Below are positions 1 through 10,667 of a DNA stretch of 64,000 nt, piece by piece (positions within the stretch are counted from its first letter, which is position 1; the number at the start of each line of letters is the position of its first letter). The position numbers and the translations under genes are program-made. The stretch is from the NCBI RefSeq assembly GCF_040869045.1, contig NC_090320.1, forward strand, positions 239,878,978-239,942,977. The letters are read 5' to 3'. Origin of the DNA: Eurosta solidaginis (taxonomy: Eukaryota > Arthropoda > Insecta > Diptera > Tephritidae). The notes under the pieces are model-generated. The model did no database searches, was not told the origin of the DNA, and was given only the letters and a program-made list of their open reading frames with translations.

Positions 1-1290
1 GGTTTGGTAGTGGTTTGTATGCGGTACACTACATCGTTGATCCGTTTTACAACTTTGTATGGGCCTTCCCAGTTACACTGCAATTTCGGGTACAAACCTT
101 TTTTTCGTTGTGGGTTGTATAGCAGCACCAAATCTCCTTCCTGAAACCCTTCCGAATTAATTGCTTTATCGTACCTCGCTTTCATCGTATCACTCATAAT
201 CTTTGCTCGTTGCCTTACCAGATCGTGTATCTCTCTCAGCTCTTCTTCCAAGACACCAGTGGATTTCTTGACATTCCTCTCCGCATCGGCATCTATCCCA
301 TACTTCAAATCAGCTGGCAGTCGAAGGTCATTGCCAAAAATTACCTTTGCGGGAGTTTGGCCCGTTGTGTCATGTACTGCCGATCGGTAGGCCATCAAGA
401 ATAATGATATGTGTGTATCCCAGTCCTTATGGTACTTGTCTGCTACTTTCCTTAAATGCTCCTTCAATGTTCTATTGAAACGTTCCACCATACCATCGGA
501 CTGAGGATGCAATGCAGTTGTCCGTGTCTTTCGAATGCCCAACTTCTTGCACATTTCTTGGAATACAGCTGATTCAAAATTCCTGCCTTGGTCAGAATGT
601 AACTCCATTGGTAAACCATACCTTGCAACCCATTCGTTTTTAACCACTTCTGCTACCGTTTCTGCTTCTTGGTTTGGGATTGGGTATACCTCTGGCCATT
701 TACTGAAATAATCCATAACCACCAGTACATATTTGTTTTCGCGGTTGCTAGTAGGAAATGGACCTGCGACATCCATGGCGATCCTTTCAAATGGTGCACT
801 TGAAATATACTGCTTCATCTGGCCATGACTGCGGGTTTTGGGCCCTTTCGCTCTGTTGCATACCTCGCAGTTGGCAATCCACTCGGTGACCGACTGACGG
901 CAACCAATCCAATAGAATCTCTGCTTAATTTTCTCGAGTGTCTTCGTGATTCCAAGATGACCTCCACTTGGACCATTGTGCAGCTCGCTGAGCACGTCAG
1001 GAATCCTCTTTCTGGGAACAACTATCAGTTTCTTCTTGCATTGACCATCCTCACTCTCCCATACTCGATGCAAGCAACCGGATATCAATTCTAAACTATT
1101 CCACTGTGCCCAATATGACTTCGCAATGGGACTCTCTGCTGACATCTCCTCTCTGCTTGGTCTTTCGTTTCGTTCGAGCCCTTGCATAACATGTGACAGA
1201 TCTGTATCTTCTAGCTGACACTTTCTTAGTTGTTCCTTGTCCCATTCATCCGTACACGTTATAGTCATTAGCCGGACATCTATAATGTCT
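1..1290 (-). pseudogene. gypsy A integrase (partial, runs off window)
   Basis: This is the C-terminal part of the pol polyprotein, which inserts retrotransposon cDNA into the genome. On the minus strand I read an HHCC zinc domain (near 850-990), then a D,D-35-E core with a first Asp near 770 and HSDQGR near 590, then HPQSDGMVERFNRT near 480-510, the usual end of the core. The C-terminal domain continues to base 1. It is in the same frame as the RT part and I see no stop codon between 2295 and base 1. It belongs to a copy whose upstream RT has a nonsense codon, so it is not expected to be expressed as a full polyprotein. Confidence 0.88.
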
Positions 1291-3154
1291 TCTTTAGCCT
1301 CGGCCTTTGAACAGTGCTTGCATTCCAAACTACATGGCCTCCGTGACATTGCATCGGTATTTCCATGGGTACTACCTTTTCGATGTTCAATGGAAAAGTC
1401 ATAGCTTTGTAGTCGCTCGATCCACCGTGCCAATTGTCCTTCCGGATTACGGAACTGCAGAAGCCATTTCAACGCTGCGTGATCTGTCCTGACACGGAAT
1501 CGCTGGCCGTAGAGGTATTTGTGAAAATGTTTAATGCACTCTACCAATGCCAACAGCTCTCTCCGCGTAACACAGTAGTTCCTCTCTGGTTTTCCAATCG
1601 AACGGCTGTAATATGCAACTACCTTCTCCTGTCCATCGACCAGTTGTGATAAAACGCCTCCTATAGCATATCCACTCGCATCTGTATCTAGAATAAATGT
1701 TGCTCCTGGAATCGGATATGCTAACATTGGGGCAGTGCACAAACGCTCCTTCAATGTTTGGAAAGCCACTTCTTGCTCCTTCTTCCATTCAAAAGCTTTG
1801 TTTTTTCTTGTAAGCTCATGGAGGCTATGGGCTACGCTGGAAAAATTTGGTACAAATCGGCGGTAATATGTGCACAGCCCAAGGAAACTTCTCAATTCAT
1901 GTAGGTTTTGTGGTCTTGGCCAATCTTCTACAGCCTCTATTTTTTCGTTCGCAGTGCAGATGCCCTCTGTCGTTACCTTGTGACATAAATAATTGACTTC
2001 CTTTTTAAACAGCGCACACTTTTTGGGACTTAACTTCAGACCGGCGCCAGCTATTCTCTGGAAAACTTCCTCCAAGTTTTTAAGATGTTCATCAAAGTTC
2101 TTGCCCAATACGATGATGTCGTCCAGGTACACCAAGCATGTTTTCCAATGTAGTCCTTTCAGTACCTGGTCCATGAGTATCTCAAAAGTAGCTGGTGCAT
2201 TACAAAGTCCAAAAGGCATCACTGTAAATTGCCACAGACCATCACCGACACTGAAGGCTGTTTTCTCTATATCTTCCTCCTTCACCTCAACTTGTCAATA
2301 GCCGCTTTTCAAGTCCAGTGTGGAAAACCATTTCGTACCAGATAGCGAGTCCAGAGTGTCGTCAATTCTTGGCAATGGGTAGCTATCCTTTTTCGTAACG
2401 TCATTCAACTTCCGGTAGTCCACGCAAAACCTCATTTTTCCATCCTTGTTGTTGTTGTTGTTGTAGCGATAAGGTGGCTCCCCGAAGGCTTTGGGGAGTG
2501 TTATCGATGTGATGGTCCTTTTCCGGATACAGATCCGGTACGCTCCGGTACCATAGCACCATTAAGGTGCTAGCCCGACCATCTCGGGAACGATTTATGT
2601 GGCCACATTAAACCTTCATGCCATTCCCTCCCTCCCCACCCCCAAGTTCCATGAGGAGCTTGGGGTCGCCAGAGCCTCGTCTGTTAGTGAAACAGGATTC
2701 GCTGCGGATAGGTGAGGTTGACAATTGGGTTTGGAGAAGCTATATATTGCGCTGGCAACCTGAAGGGTTGCGCTACACAGCCCCTTCAATCTGGTATTTT
2801 AGTCGCCTCTTACGACAGGCATACCTACCGCGGGTATATTCTGATCCCCTAACCCGCTGGGGGGTTTCCATCCTTCTTCTTTACAAGTACTACCGGTGAG
2901 CTCCATGGACTAGCTGATGGTTCGATGACGCCGCTGTCGCTCATTTCTTGTATGATTTGACTCACCACTTCCCGCTTCACCAGTGGAACACTACGTGGAG
3001 CTTGACGTATCGGCCTCGCGTCTCCAGTGTCAATTTGATGTTTCACAACATTGGTGCGGCCTGGTTTGGAACAATCCTGGTCAAATATGTTTCCGTACTT
3101 TAGGAGCAGTTGCTTTGCCTTACTCTGATAATCTTCCTCTAGCCCCTCCGTCCA
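1290..3154 (-). pseudogene. gypsy A reverse transcriptase and RNase H, split by S1
   Basis: The reverse transcriptase copies element RNA into DNA. The fingers start near 3046 with PWSSPVVLVKKKDG, the coding is then cut by the S1 insertion (2448-2864), and it resumes with [10 protein letters not shown] and the catalytic YLDD near 2120. RNase H lies near 1400-1760 (TDHAALKWLL). Removing S1 plus one copy of its 11-bp duplication joins the two halves. There is a nonsense TGA at 2295-2297 where a Trp is expected (GYWQV context), and a TAA close to the protease/RT boundary at 3155. Apart from these the frame is open, so inactivation looks recent. Confidence 0.9.
2448..2864 (-). mobile_element. S1 short retroposon, copy a (full length, inside gypsy A RT)
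   Basis: This is a 417-bp non-coding element with an 11-bp target-site duplication TTTCCATCCTT at 2437-2447 and 2865-2875. Read on the minus strand it starts CCCCAGCGGGTTAGGG, contains GCCTGTCGTAAGAGGCGACT, and ends with a stem-loop (CTCCCC...GGGGAG) followed by an (AAC)n tail. The variable-length duplication plus a simple-repeat tail indicate LINE-driven target-primed reverse transcription. No convincing tRNA box A/B was found, so it may be a shortened LINE derivative rather than a tRNA SINE. Other copies lie at 18547, 25384, 33647, 39297 and 54966. Confidence 0.9.
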
Positions 3155-3934
3155 TTACGTGATGTCATTTGAAAGATCAGTGTTACTAGATGAAACGTGT
3201 TCCTGGAGCTGTTCACAGTTAATAATTACTTCAGCCTCTTGGCATCTTCCCAAAATAGTTCCTTTGGTCAGTTTGAGTGGTGACTTGAACTCATTGAGTA
3301 CTCTTACCGGAATACGTCCATCTTGTTTTGTCATAGCCAGGGTTTTTCCTACAAGTACGTTCGTTGCTGATTTGTTTGCTGCTTCGACAGCCCACAATTT
3401 GTTTGTCCCACAATCTCCATCAACCTTTGCCCAGATGACTGCTTCGGATTTTGGTGGTATTTGCGGACTCTCCACCAGTACTCGTTTACTGATATAGGCT
3501 CTCTCGTAGCCGAAATTAAGTGGTACATCCATGTACTTATATCGCATCGTCTTGCTTTGCATATCGATCTTGATGCCTTGGTTGATTAAGAAGTACACTC
3601 CAATTATGATTTCACCAACAATTTCTGCCACTATAAAATTGTGTACTACCGTGACGTTCCCAATTGCGACTTCACATTGTACTTCTCCAATTACCTGGGT
3701 GTCCTCTCCCGTGGCTGTACGTAATCTTGCTCCAAGCAATGGTCTAATCTTTTTGTTGACTAAATCCGCTCTAATGATGGAATGAGATGCACTCGTATCT
3801 ACAGTCAGTAAACGTTCCTTTCCGTCCACATGTCCTCCAACAGTAAGATTGCTCGATCTTCTTCCAATCTGCGAGATAGAGATTATGGGGCATTCAATTG
3901 CGGGAGCCAGCTGTCGCCCCTTGCGGCTGACTCG
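3155..3934 (-). pseudogene. gypsy A protease region
   Basis: This encodes an aspartic protease followed by a spacer before RT. The active-site motif reads DTSAS (family norm DTGAS), followed by a flap-like region and GEIIIGVYFLINQGI, matching the ILG-D region of retropepsins. The listed methionine at 3829 is internal: the frame is open further upstream and overlaps the end of gag in a different frame, which would fit programmed frameshifting. It ends at a TAA at 3155-3157. The Gly-to-Ser change in the active site is unusual and may reduce activity. Confidence 0.8.
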
Positions 3935-3936
3935 AT

Positions 3937-5419
3937 TTAGTTTAACGATTGAGTGGTCTTGGAGATTTGCTCATCACCTTCTGCTCTGCGGTTACGACCA
4001 CCCACATTGTTGGAGCTATTGGGACCGCTGCTGCAATGTCGTGCAATATGACCTGGGTTGCCGCACTTGAAACATTTAATAACTCCGGCATTTTTCTGTT
4101 GTGATCCCTTCAGTGCTTCCAAAATTGTGTCTACCCAATCTGGTCTTTCCACTTCCACGATGAGCTTTGTATGCTGGTTTACTCAATAGTGAGGCCGTTT
4201 CCTGAGTCAATGCATGTGATACCGTTTCAGCAAATGTCAGCTTTGGGTTTGCATATGTAGCTCGCTTCGTTTCCACGTCCCGTATGCCATTTATGAAACT
4301 CTGGATTTTTACCCTTTCAGTGTATTCCACGGGTGCGTCCGCATTTGCAAGATGAGCCAATCTTTCAATATCTGAAGCAAACTCCTGCAATGTCTCATTT
4401 GCTTTTTGGTAGCGGTTTTGCAACTCAATTTGGAATATCTGTTTTCTATGCTCGCTTCCATAACGTCGTTCTACAGCAGCCATCAATGCTTCATAATTGT
4501 TCCGCTCTCCTTCGGGAATCGTCTGTAGGATTTCCGCTGCTGGCTCCTTCAATGCCACGAACAGTGCAGCAACTTTATCTTCCGCATTCCAGTTGTTCAC
4601 TGCTGCGGTCTTCTCAAACTGTAGCTTGAAGACCTGGAAAGGAACAGAACCGTCAAATGATGGTGTTTTTATCTTTGGATTGCTTGCTGAAACAGCTGGG
4701 CGGTTTAGTTGTAACTGCTCCATACGGCCTTTTAACGCTTCTATTTCGGCATCAATTTTGTCCTCGAGTTGTAAAATTTTTGCATCCTGCTCTTCCAGTT
4801 TCACAAAGAGCTGCGATGATACCTGTTCCGAAATTTGTGGCGACATTTCAGATATACGTGCCTCTTGCGCTTCCAGTTGAGATGCCAAATATGTCTTCTG
4901 TTCTTCCAATTGTGATGTTATACGGGTTTCCTGCGATTCCAGTTGGGATACCATATACGTCTTCTGTTCTTCAAGTTGTGAAGAAATTTATGTTTCCTGT
5001 GCTTCAATCTTCGATGTTATTCGTGTCTCTTGGGATTCCATCTGTGATGACATACACGTTTTCTGTTCTTCTAGTTGAGATGACATATACGTTTTATGTT
5101 CTTCTAGTTGAGATGCCAGTTGAGATGTTATATCTGCCTTTTGCGATTCCAGTTGAGAAGCCACTGTCGATGTTTGAGCAGATATTGCAGCCAAAATCAT
5201 GTTCAAGTCTGTGTTCGCCATTGTCTGCGGTGTTTCTTCCATTTTTGTTATTTCCTCGCCATCAAGATGGAAGTCATACTCTTCCACATCAATTCCTTCT
5301 GCTTCCATTGCCTCTCGTAGCCGTGCCTGAAGTTCAAGTTTAACGCCGCTTGTATTCAATCCACGGCTCCCCAACTCCTTCTTTAGTTGCTGGATCTTCA
5401 ATTCACTGAACTTTGCCAT
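3937..5419 (-). pseudogene. gypsy A gag: SAP domain, hendecad coiled coil, zinc knuckle
   Basis: This is the structural protein that packages element RNA. It starts MAKFSELKIQQL at 5419. Residues 5-40 look like a SAP DNA-binding motif. Residues from about 88 form tandem 11-residue repeats of the SQLEEQKTYMS type, which predict a coiled coil. A capsid-like region follows (FKLQFEKTAAVNNW), and one CCHC knuckle (CFKCGNPGHIARHC) lies near 4050. An in-frame TAA interrupts the repeats at about 4986-4988, and a one-base frame change near 4165 separates the capsid from the knuckle. The start was chosen because the SAP motif begins at once after it and the tRNA primer site lies about 40 bp upstream. 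Confidence 0.88.
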
Positions 5420-5456
5420 GTCCTTGTTGTCCTCTGGAATTTATTCAACAATTCCT

Positions 5457-5468
5457 CTTCTGACACCA
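5457..5468 (-). promoter_or_regulatory. gypsy A primer-binding site (tRNA-Leu type)
   Basis: The minus strand reads TGGTGTCAGAAG two bases from the LTR edge. This complements the 3' end of fly tRNA-Leu (CTTCTGACACCA). It fixes the LTR boundary and marks where minus-strand cDNA synthesis starts. Confidence 0.85.
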
Positions 5469-5470
5469 AT

Positions 5471-6188
5471 TGTAACGAATTTACTTGCAAATCCTCCTAT
5501 TTGCCCTTTTGCTAGGTTCGGATCGCTAAACTGTTGAATAAATAACTCCAATATTGAATAATGGAAAAATGGCATTTATTAAAATACTTCACAATAACAC
5601 TGAAACTGTGCAACGAATACCTTGCTTAATAACCACACTGATTGATAGCTCAATGAAACTCTACTATTCAAAATAATACTGCTATTGCTCGCTAGATATC
5701 GTCTTAATCGCAACTGCTTGAACTCAAATCAAACTGAATTACTTCTTATTCGCCTGCCCCGCTTTTATAGTTTACGCTGCATACTTCTAGGCTCTTCGAT
5801 TTCCAGAACTTACTAGTTAGTTTCGGCTACAAAATCGCCAGCCACAACTACGTGTACAAATTATTGCTCTCTTTTGTGACAACTCAGATAAGATATATGC
5901 ATGTGTTTGTGCATTGCCGCTCCGCTGCTCGTATACGTACATATGTGTAGACGCAATTATTTATTCGTTTATGTAGATACATAATGATTGAATTATTGAT
6001 GTGAATGTTTGTAGTTTACAGTCTCTCGCGCATACATAGGCGTATAAGTAAATGCATCTGTGTGTGACATCTTTCGGCTACCTTATATATGTGTATACAT
6101 GATTTGATTATTGACGTAAATACTGCTTATCGTGGCCTTAGCATCGCCTTAGTAATGGTATAACTTAGTGATGTTAATATCCGTGACA
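5471..6188 (-). repeat. gypsy A 5' LTR
   Basis: This 718-bp LTR starts TGTAACGAATTT on the plus strand and ends GTGACA. It aligns over its length with the solo LTRs at 8790-9463 and 49943-50507. On the minus strand it should hold the promoter and, in the R region, an AATAAA-like signal (see the TTTATT clusters near 5540-5580). It is followed by ATAT, the presumed target duplication. Confidence 0.9.
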
Positions 6189-6470
6189 ATATTACATATT
6201 ACTCAAAAAGCACTTTTTTGAACCAACTGCTGAAGTGGAAGCTGCTAATTCATACAGGAGTGGATAAAATTATTTAAAAAATCTAGGTTTGAACAACTAA
6301 TAATTAAATTGTCTTTATTAAAGAAAATAGAGTAGATATAAGTGAATAAAACACAACAAGAAAGAAAAGAAAATCGTTTTAAATAAATAAAGCTTTGCCA
6401 AAAAAATTTCTTTATAACACAAGGCGGTAAGTTACAATTAAAGCTTAGTGCGTTCAAAAATAGAAACAAA

Positions 6471-7706
6471 ATGGCGGACGCTTCGGCGTCTACACACGCC
6501 GATAGTGAAGATGTAGGGACACATAGCGGTTCTAAGAAAAAGAAAAAAAATAATGCTGCGGCCCATGAAATGCATCCATATAAAGAGAACAATCCGAAAA
6601 ATCAAAAAAATGTACAAAAAGATACCCCAAACATGGCTGCGCTGCAGATTCCCATGCAGGGTATGCTTGTACCTAGAGGTACGTATAAAAATTTTTTAGA
6701 AAACATTGAAATAAAAGACATGCGCCCCTCTAAAAGTGATGTGCAAAAAGAGACACAACACAATCAGTTATCTGACAAAAATAAACCTGATCAAACTGTA
6801 CCTGAAAGGATGAGTACTGGTATCAGCAACAAAACGTTAATGATACAGCCTGCAAAGGACATTACCAATGAATCTTCAGAAATACTACCCAAATGTGACG
6901 AAAAAACTAACAACTTAACTGACATTGAAGTAATAAAATATGACAAAAACCACAACGGCGAATTTTGTGTATTTTTTGATACGAGTCAAAGTGAAAATTT
7001 CAACAACACGTCCATAAAGAATGGCCTTTTCCTAATAGACAAAATAAGAAAATTTAACATACCAGGAATTAAGACAGTAAGGGCAATTGGACGTTCCTTA
7101 TACAAAGTCTTCTTTAATACACGTATAGATGCCAATAACAAAATTGACAATAAACACCTAAAAGACAATAATATCAGAGTTTTCATACCAAAAAGCATGG
7201 TGGAAACCTATGGTGTTATAAAACAAGTTTTTCAAGACTTCTCCGACAAAGAAATTATGGAAAACATAATTTCAGAAATAAAAGTTACGTCTGTAACACG
7301 AATTCTTAGAAGAGACATAGACAACAAAGACAATTTCATACCAACATTCACAGTTAAAATAAGTTTTGCAGGAGTAAAAATACCTGAGTCAGTAAATATT
7401 TTCTTTGTAGACATGAAAGTCCACCACTTCATACCCAAAGTAAGACAATGCTACAACTGTGGAAGACTTGGACACACCAAAAAAACATGCAAATCAAAAA
7501 ACAGATGTATACTTTGTGGAAATGAAACAGGTTGTGAATCAAAATATGTAACAGGGAACAACAAATGTATTCTGTGTGGTCAAAATGGACATGTTTCACC
7601 GAATCAAGACAAATGCCAAAAGTGGACTCAGGAAAAAAACATTACAGAAATTATGGCTATAAAAAACTCTCCAGAAGGGAGGCCTATGACACGTACAAGC
7701 AACTGA
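6471..7706 (+). CDS. I-type LINE ORF1 nucleic-acid chaperone
   Basis: This 411-residue open frame is intact. ORF1 proteins of I-type LINEs bind element RNA and escort it to the nucleus. The N-terminus is polar and lysine-rich (residues 20-45). A central region from about 170 resembles the RRM-like part of such proteins. Three cysteine knuckles follow at the C-terminus: CYNCGRLGHTKKTC, then CILCGNETGC, then CILCGQNGHVSPNQDKC. The start at 6471 sits in AAAATGG, a good fly initiation context, and no earlier in-frame start is evident. The endonuclease ORF begins about 110 bp downstream. Confidence 0.85.
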   Translation: MADASASTHADSEDVGTHSGSKKKKKNNAAAHEMHPYKENNPKNQKNVQKDTPNMAALQIPMQGMLVPRGTYKNFLENIEIKDMRPSKSDVQKETQHNQLSDKNKPDQTVPERMSTGISNKTLMIQPAKDITNESSEILPKCDEKTNNLTDIEVIKYDKNHNGEFCVFFDTSQSENFNNTSIKNGLFLIDKIRKFNIPGIKTVRAIGRSLYKVFFNTRIDANNKIDNKHLKDNNIRVFIPKSMVETYGVIKQVFQDFSDKEIMENIISEIKVTSVTRILRRDIDNKDNFIPTFTVKISFAGVKIPESVNIFFVDMKVHHFIPKVRQCYNCGRLGHTKKTCKSKNRCILCGNETGCESKYVTGNNKCILCGQNGHVSPNQDKCQKWTQEKNITEIMAIKNSPEGRPMTRTSN

Positions 7707-7816
7707 ATAACTATACAAATCGTTTCGAACCTATTGTAAAATTGTTAAATAATCTGTACAAAAAAAAAATGCAAATGAGAGACTAGCGTCAATCAGCACA
7801 GAAAATTACATACTAA

Positions 7817-8578
7817 ATGATGATGCGTATTCTGCAATATAACTGTCAAAGCTTGAAATCCAATAAAAATTACATTGACTTTTTCATCCAAAAATATAAC
7901 ATTGATATAGTAGCACTACAAGAAATATTTTCACATGACATTAACACTAATAATCACAAACTAATTGATTTTAATCTTATTAAAAAAACTCGGCCTGATG
8001 GTTACGGAGGGGTAGCCATAGGCTGCAGGAAAAATATTCTTTTTAAAAAAATTAAATATTCTACATTGTATGACATCCTTATGATGAAAACCACCAGTCT
8101 ACAAAGCAATTTAACTGTATGCACAGCATATTTCCCACCAAATTTAAACTGTAACATTTTTCAACAGGAAGTAACCAAGCTTTTTGACAAATTATCCACA
8201 CACTCTAATGTAGTTATCCTGGGTGATTTTAATGCTAGATGTCTGACATGGGGTGATACAATAACAACGATGAAAGGAAAAATGTTGGAAAGCACGGTTC
8301 AATTATACAATTTTATGTGTCATAATGATGGCACTATAACACACAATATTGACTCAAACACTGGCTCAGTCTTGGACTTGAGTTTCTCTAATCTCAGACA
8401 AAATGTTCTTTGGACTTGCAGCCAATCCTTCATAGGAGGAAGTCGCCATCACCCTATTATAGTTGAAGTTCAAGACATAAGAAAACAGCCTATTCACTTT
8501 ATTGCCAAAAACAAACTTAGTGCTGAAATAACAAAAATATCTAACGCCAACTGTTCTTCAAATATAGAAAACTATTAA
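7817..8578 (+). pseudogene. I-type LINE ORF2 part 1: APE endonuclease
   Basis: This encodes an exonuclease III-like endonuclease that nicks target DNA. Visible family motifs are LQYNCQSLKSNK at the N-terminus, LQEIF (catalytic Glu), GYGGVAI, LGDFNARCLTWG (Asp/Asn pair) and SRHHPIIVEV (catalytic His) at the end. The frame stops at 8578 and continues in another frame (NAIKKATIHLNNF..., 8580-8789), so a one-base shift has broken ORF2 here. The start MMMRILQYN agrees with the usual short leader before this domain. Confidence 0.86.
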
Positions 8579-8785
8579 AAACGCAATCAAAAAGGCTACA
8601 ATCCATCTGAACAATTTCAAACACACACCAAAGGCATGGTGGGATGAACAGATGGAAAAAAATTATCGAGTTCTTATTGCAAAAACCAAAAAAGCAAGAC
8701 TAACAGGAAGAATTGAAGATATAAATGATGCAGTAGAGGAAAAAGTAAAATGGAAAAAGGCTGTAAAAAAGGCAAAAAGCCAAAG

Positions 8786-9467
8786 ATATTGTAACGAATT
8801 TGCTTGCAAATCCTCTTATTTGCAATCCTCTGCTAAGTTCGAATCACTAAACTGTTGAATAAATAACTCCAATTTGTAATAATGCAAAATGGCCTTTATT
8901 AAAGTACTTCACAATAACAAACTGTGCAACGAATAGCTTGCTTAATAACCACACTGATTGATAGCTCAATGAAACTCTACTATTCAAAATAACACTGCTA
9001 TTGCTCGCTAGATATCGTCTTAATCAAACTACTTGACAACTCAAATCAAACTGAATTTCTTCTTGCTCGCCTGCCCGCTTTTATAGTTTACGCTGCATAC
9101 TTCTAGGCTCTTCCATTTCCAGAACTTACCAACTATATTCGTGTGTGTATAGTTCTCATATAGTTCCTACTTGTTTACAATTGTCTACTTTTTAGCGCTT
9201 CTCACATGTACATATGTGAGTTTGTAGTTTACAGTCTCCCGCACACACATAAGCGTATAAGTAAATTCATCTGTGTGTGACATCTCATCTCTCGCTGCCT
9301 TGTATGTAAATGTTGCTCGTCGGAATGTGTACATATGTGTAGACACAATTATTGATTCGTTTATGTAGATACATAATGATCGAATTATTGATGTGAATTC
9401 ACGTCACTGCTTAGCATCGGCCTGGAGATGGCAGCACTCCTTAGTTTGCTAATATTCGTAACAATAT
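8786..9467. mobile_element. Solo LTR of the gypsy A family, inside LINE ORF2
   Basis: A 674-bp LTR (8790-9463) begins TGTAACGAATTTGC and ends TTCGTAACA, flanked by ATAT on both sides (8786-8789 and 9464-9467). It aligns with the gypsy A LTR at 5471-6188. No internal element sequence is present, so LTR-LTR recombination removed it. Removing the LTR plus one ATAT rejoins the ORF2 linker region. Confidence 0.94.
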
Positions 9468-9533
9468 AAACACAGAATTTAAGAACTCAATCGAGATCCT
9501 CATAGTAAAAATGCATGAAAATTTGTACGCAAT

Positions 9534-10667
9534 GTGAAAGGAAATGCCAGCTTTGCAAAATGTAGCTGGCCGGAAGAAAACAATACTCCCTACCTAAATT
9601 TCCTAAAAGAACAAGTCACGGATCTTACAGACAACAACTTAGCCATTAGACAAATTGAAATTGATGACTATATTAATTTCACACAAGAAAAATTCGATGA
9701 TATACTTATCAACAAAAGATCGACGGCTGGAGGACTCGACCGGATAACATATGAGATGCTGAAAAAATTGCCAGTGGAAGCTAAAAAAGCACTAGCTCAA
9801 ATGCTAGAGAATCATCTAAACAGTAATAATGTCAAAGACAGTTGGAGGAGAATAAAAATAGTACCTATTCTAAAACCAAACAAAAATCCCGACGATATTA
9901 CAAGCTATAGACCAATAGCCCTAATCTCTGTCATTGCAAAAACTGTGAACATGTTAGTGAAAGAAATCCTGGTACAACATTTGGACACAAATAAAGTGAT
10001 ACCAACCAAAAGCTATGCATACAGAAAAAATAGATCTTCAGTCATGTGCATAAATGAAATAACACACTATATTGCTGATCAGAAAAGAAAGAAAAGGCAT
10101 GTATTTGTATGCGTATTAGATCTTAATAATGCGTACAACTTTGTAGACCTAACAGCTCTAAAATCTATGTTAATTGAAATACACACCAATCCTACTATAA
10201 CAACGTGGATTCATAACTTCTTTTCAAGAAGGTACTATATCTTAGGAAAAGAGTCGATAGAAATAAATAATGGACTGCCTCAAGGCAGCTGTCTGTCACC
10301 AATTTTATTTAACTTATACACTAGATATCTACATACTATCAGTGATGAGTCTACGCAACTATATCAATATGCAGATGATTTTGTAATAATATGTCATGAC
10401 AATATCAAAGAAAGAGCACTTAATACACTACAAAACAAAATCATTAATTTTCAGGACATATGTAATTCACTTAAACTATCATTTAATTTCTCAAAAACAA
10501 AATTCATGTACATGACATCTGGTAAAAAACAATCTTTCAATCTTAATATACAGAATACTCCAATTGTACAGGCAGATGAAATAAAAATATTAGGTAGAGT
10601 TATGAATTTTAGATCCACAAAAAAGATCATGTTAACAAAATCAAAAAAGAAGTGCAGAAAGCAGTAA
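9534..10667 (+). pseudogene. I-type LINE ORF2 part 2: reverse transcriptase
   Basis: This is the catalytic core of the element's reverse transcriptase. I see STAGGLDRITYEML (motif 0/1), SYRPIALISVIAKT, VLDLNNAYNFVD (first Asp), NGLPQGSCLSPILFN and QYADDFVII (YADD catalytic pair near 10370), then SFNFSKTKFM. The frame ends at 10667 after a shift near 10620, and the thumb continues in a different frame. The methionine at 9534 is internal and not a true start. Confidence 0.9.

Larger units (their letters stand above)
1..6192 (-). mobile_element. Ty3/gypsy LTR retrotransposon A (left end outside window)
   Basis: Read on the minus strand, the parts follow the Ty3/gypsy order: 5' LTR (5471-6188), primer site, gag, protease, RT, RNase H, integrase. 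The 3' LTR would lie left of base 1. The LTR ends in TGT...ACA and is followed by ATAT at 6189-6192, the same 4-bp site used by two solo LTRs of this family elsewhere in the window. The primer site fits tRNA-Leu, which in Drosophila is used by mdg3/micropia-type elements, so that clade is plausible but not proven. The copy is fairly young: pol is open over long stretches, but gag carries a nonsense codon and a frame change, pol carries two nonsense codons, and RT is split by an S1 retroposon. Confidence 0.93.

Noticed and set aside
4497..5343. Long plus-strand open frames opposite the gag repeats
   Set aside because: They are mirror frames of the 33-bp coding minisatellite on the minus strand.
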